DNA of 64,000 nt from Lumnitzera littorea (lineage: Eukaryota; Streptophyta; Magnoliopsida; Myrtales; Combretaceae), in assembly GCA_024138015.1 (NCBI GenBank), contig JAMXBB010000011.1, forward strand, positions 37,436,724 through 37,500,723, written 5' to 3'. This document shows, in pieces, positions 57,735 through 64,000 of the stretch. Within the stretch, counting starts at the first letter, position 1, and each line of letters starts with the position of its first letter. The notes beneath the pieces were generated by a model that was not told the origin of the DNA, did no database searches, and saw only the letters and a list, made by a program, of their open reading frames with translations. The translations under genes were made by a program, and so were the position numbers.

Positions 57735-60180
57735 TAGAGAAGAGGCTATAGTAAAAGAAAAAAAAGTATAATATGAAATTAACTTATTAATATTAGAAAT
57801 CAGAATATTAAATGGGTTCATAGGTCAACCTCACACATGTGTGTAGCATTTGTTTAATAAACGGATTGTAAATGGGTTTAAATGCTAAATTGGAACTACG
57901 CACATTAACAAATCGGTTCAAATGTGTCTACTTGTTTATTATTCATGCTAAATTTTATTTATATAAATCTATTTATAATTGTACTATATGGTGTCGATAT
58001 TGCTAGATTGCACCCTAAATAACTAGCCTTAGTTATAAATGGCTTCTGAAAGTGAAAATGACCCTTAAAACAGATTGGCCAAGTTAATATTTAAAGTACT
58101 TCTTAATGTAAATCGAACCCTCTTATATATGCATAGTATGGCATTACATATTATATTGAACTAATTCACCGTGGTGAATGCATAGGGTAATAAATTGGAG
58201 AGGACAAAAGCATTAAGAGACCTCTTTTTATGCATAACGGGCCATGTCTATGTGTTGTCTGAGCGTAGGTTGTGGTGGAAGTAATACTTTTTGACTTTTG
58301 TCATACAAGAAACATGTGTATGGGAGCAGGACTAGCCATGATATGTTTACTTCCCCTTCTTGGGTAATCATTATTGCTTTTTCAGACAATACTCTATTTT
58401 CATTCTTTTATTAAAAGGGAATTGTTTTTTTTTTCATGGCAATAAATATATTTTTACAATTATTTACAATTTTTAGATATGTGTTTAGTTAGAGGATAAA
58501 AACAGACACTTGGGATTTATATGGTGTAAAAGCAAATAGGGACTTAAAAGCCTTAAGGTTGGGGTTCCTTTTAGTTCAACGGGATTTGCAGACCGAGGAA
58601 GAACAAATGTATGTAGATGCAATGAATAAAGCATATATGTAGAATGGTAAATGCAAGTAATAATAACATGTATTGAAATCACCGTTTGAATTGATGATGG
58701 ATTTGATAAGTCCATATTTGAGATGATTGGTAGAGTTTTAGATAAAAGGGCTTAAGATAGGTTCAATTAAGATTCACCTACTCATTAGGTTCATTCAAAG
58801 ATTACCAAGTTTGAACACTTCTCCTTTTAGAAGCCTATGAGTTAATCCTATCTATCAATCATTAAGAAAGACGGTCTGATGGTGGCTATTGGTTACCAAA
58901 CATCACAAATATCACCTACCTCTTCTATGAAGAGACTTAAATTCTCAATTTTCAACTATTAAGTATCCAATGTCAAAGATCAAATCTAAGATTACAATAT
59001 CGAATCTCCTTACTTTTAAGTTGTTGTTGCTACTAATATAAAGATTACCAATTGTGAAGTTGAAGTATTCAAACTTCTTTAGCTGCTTTGGCAAAAAAAA
59101 AAAAAAATAAATAAATAAATTTAGCTACATTACTTGTATGCAAGCTTGTTGAGAATGTGTATTTCTCCTAGTGATTTTTCTTTATCTCATCTTATATGAA
59201 ATATTATCCCAAATCACATTGCCCATCTCTTATCAAGCCTAGGTTTGGTTTGATTTTAAGTTATAATAAACTCCTCAATCCGGATTAGAGCGGATATAAT
59301 TTCTCTAACCTTACAATGGACTAGATAACATTAGGTGATATTTCAAGTAATTGATTGCATTGCATTTCATTATAATTAATAACATTATTTGTGATTGTAT
59401 GATACTCTTTTGACTTCATCCCGCTTACTAAGCTAGTTGAACTTATATCCCTATAAACTCTTTTGCAAGTGATGAGTGAAAGATCAAGGTGTACAAATAT
59501 CACCACCCTCAGGTTAGTACGCAGTTGGTTGGAAAAATGAGGAAAGGAGAATCCATTGAATTTGGGCTTTTGACTTTTCTTTCTAGTTTTGAGGAAACTA
59601 ACTAAGAACTTCTTGGAATACCCATTAGTTTCTTATCTTATTGTAAATAGCCTTTAAGGCTTGTAGCTTTTATAAACTCTTAGTGTAAATTATAACTCTA
59701 TATGTGAAATGCTTTTATAAGCACTATTGTAATATTAGACAACAAATCGTCTTGAACAGGTATTTATGAAAAGTTATACCATAGGTTTGATTATCGACAG
59801 GTATCAGACTAGATACTTCAAGCTATTTAAGTTAAGTTAGTTAAGTCATATATGCCTTGTGTAGATTATATCTATGATGACAACTATGAGATCAGCTTCT
59901 ATCTTAGATTAGTTTATACAGAGAGACTATTACAATTTCTCCTATTTGAGGTGTGATACTTGGCACAATGCTAACTCATGCTAAATCAAGAGTTACATCA
60001 AATACGATAATTACACTCCTAAGTAAGTCTTGCGGTGGCCTACATTTGATCAGTGCCATTAGAATGGCATTTCCACTGCTAAATTGTTCCTGAAGCTTCA
60101 TTAGCTTGTAGCATCCTTGTGAACAAGGGTCTTCTAGGGAAAAATTACTAAAGCCCATCCCATAAAGTTTATAATTCAAA
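57735..60180. other. intergenic DNA with one dispersed repeat
   Basis: About 59855-59935 contains CCTTGTGTAGATTAT and ATGAGATCAGCTTCTATCTT, matching CCTTGTGTAAATTAA and ATGAGATCAGCTATTATCTT at about 29760-29840, near the 3' end of the 27338-29863 solo LTR. A diverged LTR end may therefore lie here. A poly-A/AAAT run is at about 59092-59117. No coding content is supported. Confidence 0.45.
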
Positions 60181-60509
60181 TGATAGGATTAGGGGCACAA
60201 ATAGTTTAACAATTATCCTGATGATAATTGCTTAACCGCCTACTTCTTCCCTCGATTTGCACATAACTAAATTAAGGAGATGCCACAGGTCACTGGTAAT
60301 TAAATTGTGCCCCAATGCAGTTATTAGGCAAGAGTTTATAAACATGAGTGACCAACTACTGTAAGAACTCTCTATGTTCTTTAGCCTTTTACTTACTTCC
60401 TTACACTCTTAAACACTAATCTGACATAGGCATTAGAGTGGCTATGTTAGACTAGTCTCAATGCCCCTAAAACTTAAATTTTGACACAACAATTTGCTAA
60501 TTTTATTTA
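60181..60509 (+). mobile_element. Tat-type LTR fragment
   Basis: The plus strand has GAGTTTATAAACATGAGTGAC (promoter-like) followed by CTTACACTCTTAAACACTAA, then GGCATTAGAGTGGCTATGTT and GACTAGTCTCAATGCCCC. This is the characteristic 'ACTTAGGCATCGGAGTGG...' U5 signature of plant Tat LTRs, also seen diverged in the solo LTR at 30109-30734. A plausible end is TTTTGACACAACA near 60509; the start is uncertain and no TSD was found. Confidence 0.5.
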
Positions 60510-61070
60510 ATGCAAATGGAAAAGTGACAATTCATTTTTTGTTTATGCATTCAATGCTAATAAATTTCTATTATTTTCCTATTTGCAAATAGCAAAACAT
60601 TATGTTTTCTTCTTAGTTAATAGATTTTTTTTGTCTACATTAGGAAAATTAATTGCTATTATCATTATTGGTCTTATATGATGTTCATAGGTTACCAAAT
60701 CATTTAGAGTTACTTCAAACAAATGTTGGCATTTTGGTTGTAATATTTCATTAGTGCAATTTTAAATAAATTATTTCCATTGATATAGTCGTCTATTGAT
60801 AGGTAGCATATGAGAGGTGACATTCCAAATATTGCAATTTTGTAGGTATTGAAAAAGCATTATTGACCTCAAATATTCTTGAAACTTCCATCTTTAGATA
60901 GTTGCCACATTTCCAATTATTTTATTTATGTTGAAATATAGCATTGGTCCTTCATCTTAATATTAAAATTCAATCAAGTCTTTATTTTTTGGTAAACTAA
61001 CTACTTGAATAAAATAAAGTAAGTTCAAGCATACATCCACAATTTAACTAGGAGGGCTAACAACTTCATC

Positions 61071-61560
61071 TTAGCTCGAAGCAAAACAAACTTTGTGGTC
61101 TAAGCCAGAATCAGAAACAAGATTGTCTAAAATAAATACAGGAAAATTAGAGTGAAAAATATGATCAACATTAGATTTGAGTCCCTCTTTCATCGGCTGA
61201 TCCACCACTATATTTGCTTCACGGCTGATTCTGTACAATAAGACATTGGAAAGGTTATGCACAAAGCTTAAACGGTGTTGTATTGTGGTTGAATTAGAAG
61301 CATGGTAGCTCATCCTTATTCGAGTTGATCTATGGCAAGACAGTTATCTAATTTTATAACTGCCTTATCCCATTTCCCATTTGTTGCCATCTTAAGCGCG
61401 AATCTTATGGCTCTAATTTCTATCTCCAATGAGGTTACTCCAGCGAGCTTCCTCCATCCACTACCAATAACCTTCCCTTTAAAGTCTCTCACAACCATTA
61501 ATGCAGTAAGCTTTACTCCTCGCCAATCAACAGTAGCATTCGCATTAATTTTGGTCTACC
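61071..61560 (-). pseudogene. LINE RNase H (RVT_3-type) relic
   Basis: Reading TKINANATVDW then LMVVRDFKGKVIGSGW, TSLEIEIRAIRFALKMA and KLDNCLAIDQL matches plant LINE RNase H (K.N.DA...G..V.RD..G, then AE..A...AL..A, then DS...). The first catalytic Asp is Asn (INANA). A stop at about 61316 splits the domain from the rest: SNVLLYRISREANIVVDQPM, corresponding to the R.AN..AD.LAK.G helix, and a tail ending at 61071. Two open pieces of 60 and 80 codons remain. Confidence 0.8.
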
Positions 61561-61869
61561 CTTTTGGTGGTTTAGTCTATGAGAATTTGGTTAAGATAGA
61601 TGTGTTGGTTATCACCCACCACTCGTGGGCTTCCTTGTGTATTAGTTATGTCCAATTCTGATTTTGATTACCACTTTGGGAGATGCACTCATTTCTCTCC
61701 TGCTAGAACCCTCTTAAAGTAAAAAGAAACATAGTTGCTTTTGGACATGTTGGTAGTTTCCACATGATTTTCTTGATGTAAGCATTTCGTCCAATCCAAT
61801 TGATGATCTCTTCATGAAATTGGCTAACAGGTAGATTGTCTAGCCAAATTAACTCCAAATACACCATAT

Positions 61870-62060
61870 AGAGGGCTAGTTGAGAAAAAGATGACTTAAA
61901 GTTTCATCTTCATTGTTGTAGAAGATACAAGTCTTGTCCACATCAATCCCTCGCTTTACTAAGTTCTCCTTTGTTGGGAGCCCATTATGAAGGATGCGTC
62001 ACAACATGTGTTGAATCAGGGAGATGGTTGGCATTAGTCATATCCAATCCTACTTCTCTT
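61870..62060 (-). pseudogene. LINE zf-RVT relic
   Basis: The minus strand reads MLRRILHNGLPT, then DVDKTCIFYNNEDETLSHLF and WCIWS. This matches the plant LINE pattern (W...LHN.LPT...L..R.I..D..C..C...ET..HLF..C...W). Stops and a frameshift break it. Confidence 0.7.
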
Positions 62061-62599
62061 TGAATTCAATATTATCATCTTTATGAGAAATAAGCTTATA
62101 CATAGTTTTACATTTCACATCTCCATCAGCATCTTGAATCTAATATAACTCATCTTCATCGCCCATTGGTTAAGCCATTTAGAGAAAAGGATCCAGCATC
62201 CTAAGCTGAGCTTCAACACTTTTCTCTGTCGGGAACCCAATTCATTCTTCATTCTAGCTTCCCAAATCTTTCTATTCTCTTGCCACAATTAAGTTTCAAT
62301 CCTTATAACTAGCAGTCTATAAAGCTACTCCCGGATACGTATACTCTTTGACCACTAATCAAACTAGAAGTTTGCTTTTAGTACTTTGTTGGTAGGATGA
62401 CTAGTTTTTTGTTTAGCCAGCTAAGTTGCTTCCTAATTGTCTTAAATGTACTCAACCCGTTTTTCTTCTAGAACTCACCATTTACCCATTTGTATTTGGC
62501 TTTGAAAGGTTTAGTCCATTAGAGGTCCTTTTTTTGAACATTCCATGATAATTTTGTAAAATAAGCTTGGTTTTACTGCTTAAGGTCCAATAATCCTAA

Positions 62600-63389
62600 G
62601 CTATCCCTGTAAACCCCGCAAATTTAGTTATTTAAGAGTAGAAGTGAACCTTAATACTAGAAATGACTTGAAGAGTCATTAAAGCCAAGCAAGATAAAAA
62701 TTTAATAAATCATAAATCTAAATATATTATAAGTAGTAAAAACCTTAGAAATTGATCGAAACCCTACATCGCATACTAAAACCCTAAAAACTGACTTACA
62801 CGCCATTAACCAAAATTGAACCCGAATTTGATTGAAACCCTAAAATTATAAATATAAATCTATAAAATAATTAAATATTACTCAACGGTGATAAAATCAT
62901 AGTCAAATGTAATTTTCGACTAAATCACCTATTCGTATGAAATTTTAATGAAATTACCACAATAACTTATAAAAATTATAATTGTAACAGGTACTAATTA
63001 AATTGATAAAATTTCACAAAAATTTGAAAATTAATTTACGAGGAGAATCATTATAATTTATATGATTCGAAAAATTATACATATTTGTTAATAACTTTCA
63101 TTTTCCTTCTCTTCCATTTCCAATTTATCTCATTTTCCTTCTCCATTTCCAATTCACTTCATTTCCTGTGCAAAACATGAACCAAAATCAGCAAATTTAA
63201 GACCGAAAATTAGTAGCCTACGTGATCAATCAAATTACCATGTGTTGATATTATTTTTGTTTTATTTACATTAATGCAAAAGCTAACTTAGCTTACGATA
63301 TAAGCTATTGATCACGTGAGCAAGAGCAAAATATAAATATGGAAAAAAAAAATCTGTACAAACACACACCGACTTGGAGAGCAAACCAT
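62600..63389. other. AT-rich intergenic DNA
   Basis: No gene seen. The ACCCTA/AAACCCTA strings near 62750-62840 are scattered and not a telomeric array. Confidence 0.5.
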
Positions 63390-63457
63390 GAGGAAGAAAA
63401 AGAAAGAAGGAAAAGAGAAAAAGAAGAAGAAAAGAGGAAGGAAAAGAAGAAGAAAAA
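63390..63457 (+). repeat. 68-nt pure purine tract
   Basis: Uninterrupted A/G from 63390 to 63457 (AGGAAGAAAAAGAAAGAAGG and on). It accounts for the K/E-rich open frame 63339-63524, which is not coding. Confidence 0.95.
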
Positions 63458-63469
63458 TAAAAAACTAAT

Positions 63470-64000
63470 AAGTAAGTACTTTATTTTAGTAAGTATAGAT
63501 ATATATTATAGTATACACATGTAGAAATATAGTATTTGTATGGTATTTTTACATATAACATTACTATTATATGTTTATGTACATGAATACTTACAATTAA
63601 TTATATGTGTAAGTATAAGGTTAGGTATGTATACATGTATGTACATAGGTATATAGTATGTATTATGTATTTGTTTTTTTTTTATATAATACATCTAATT
63701 AGTAATTTACATAACTATAGCATAAATATATATGTATGTACTATGACTATATATATATGTGGGTATACATGTATGATTATTTATATATATATGCGTAGTC
63801 GTATAGTATATAGTGGGGTATTTTTATAAGTATGTATATAAGACATATGAATATATGTATATAATATAGAGTATAAATATTATAGTCTATGGCATATTAT
63901 GTATGTAATGTATAGTATACATATTTTATGATAAATACTATATAAGTATATATATGCCGAATATATATGTATGTATTTATAGGTATGTATACATGTAAGA
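63470..64000. repeat. TA/TG-rich low-complexity tract
   Basis: About 530 bp dominated by TATATG, TATGTA and TACATG words, i.e. mostly alternating pyrimidine-purine steps, running to the window edge. No unit length is constant, so it is not a simple tandem repeat. Confidence 0.8.

Larger units (their letters stand above)
60960..62560 (-). mobile_element. second LINE, 3' portion
   Basis: The minus strand carries a decayed zf-RVT (about 62060-61870) and RNase H (about 61560-61071), then ends near an A-rich stretch (TTTTTTGG on plus, about 60985). Sequence from 62160 to 62560 is LINE-like but out of frame and not domain-assigned. No RT core was seen, so the copy is 5'-truncated, as LINEs usually are. 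Confidence 0.65.

Noticed and set aside
62750..62840. Telomere-like AAACCCTA strings
   Set aside because: Isolated, irregularly spaced copies within AT-rich DNA and not a tandem (TTTAGGG)n array.

Overview
This is AT-rich nuclear DNA of a flowering plant, most likely a eudicot. The only clear host gene is the 5' half of a plant-specific ROP guanine-nucleotide exchange factor (RopGEF1-like, minus strand, 1-1505). It has three coding exons with GT/AG junctions that keep frame, and it runs off the left edge. Its leader and first intron carry four long GA/CT microsatellites. I could not identify the species. I found no other intact gene: everything to the right is transposable-element debris of different ages plus unassigned AT-rich DNA.

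Layout. 4965-5885: remnant of a Ty1/copia element (candidate LTR, decayed gag). 6450-10054: truncated minus-strand Ty3/gypsy (Tat-like) element with LTR, primer-binding region, gag and protease remnants, interrupted by a second LTR-like segment. 10489-15920: a MITE-like element with long inverted arms and a 9-bp target-site duplication (TSD), split by a 4.9-kb hAT element with a decayed BED-finger/hAT transposase. 16203-18741: a solo LTR. 19252 to about 30050: one old minus-strand LINE, interrupted by a 3.9-kb and a 2.5-kb solo LTR; the LINE reading frame resumes across both. 30109-30734: a Tat-type solo LTR with a perfect TSD. 32730-33999: a giant inverted repeat containing a single N and a probable assembly duplication. 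36498-48650: a 12.15-kb minus-strand LTR retrotransposon with perfect TSD, 2.2-2.3 kb LTRs, a PBS-like site, no recognisable gag-pol, and about 45 copies of an 85-bp tandem repeat next to its 3' LTR. 49329-49764: a 436-bp TRIM. About 51733: a possible SINE. 54493-57729: a 3.2-kb solo LTR. 60181-60509: an LTR fragment. About 60960-62560: a second LINE 3' half. The right end is a long purine tract followed by TA/TG-rich low-complexity DNA.

The value of the window lies in its insertion history. The TSDs, and the LINE frame that rejoins at each insertion, give a relative order of events: MITE before hAT, LINE before its two solo LTRs, and a local tandem duplication before the 12-kb element. Solo LTRs greatly outnumber full elements, which fits loss by LTR-LTR recombination. 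Mismatches between paired TSDs are all transitions, as expected for long-methylated DNA. The most distinctive structure is the non-autonomous element with its large 3'-UTR satellite-like array.
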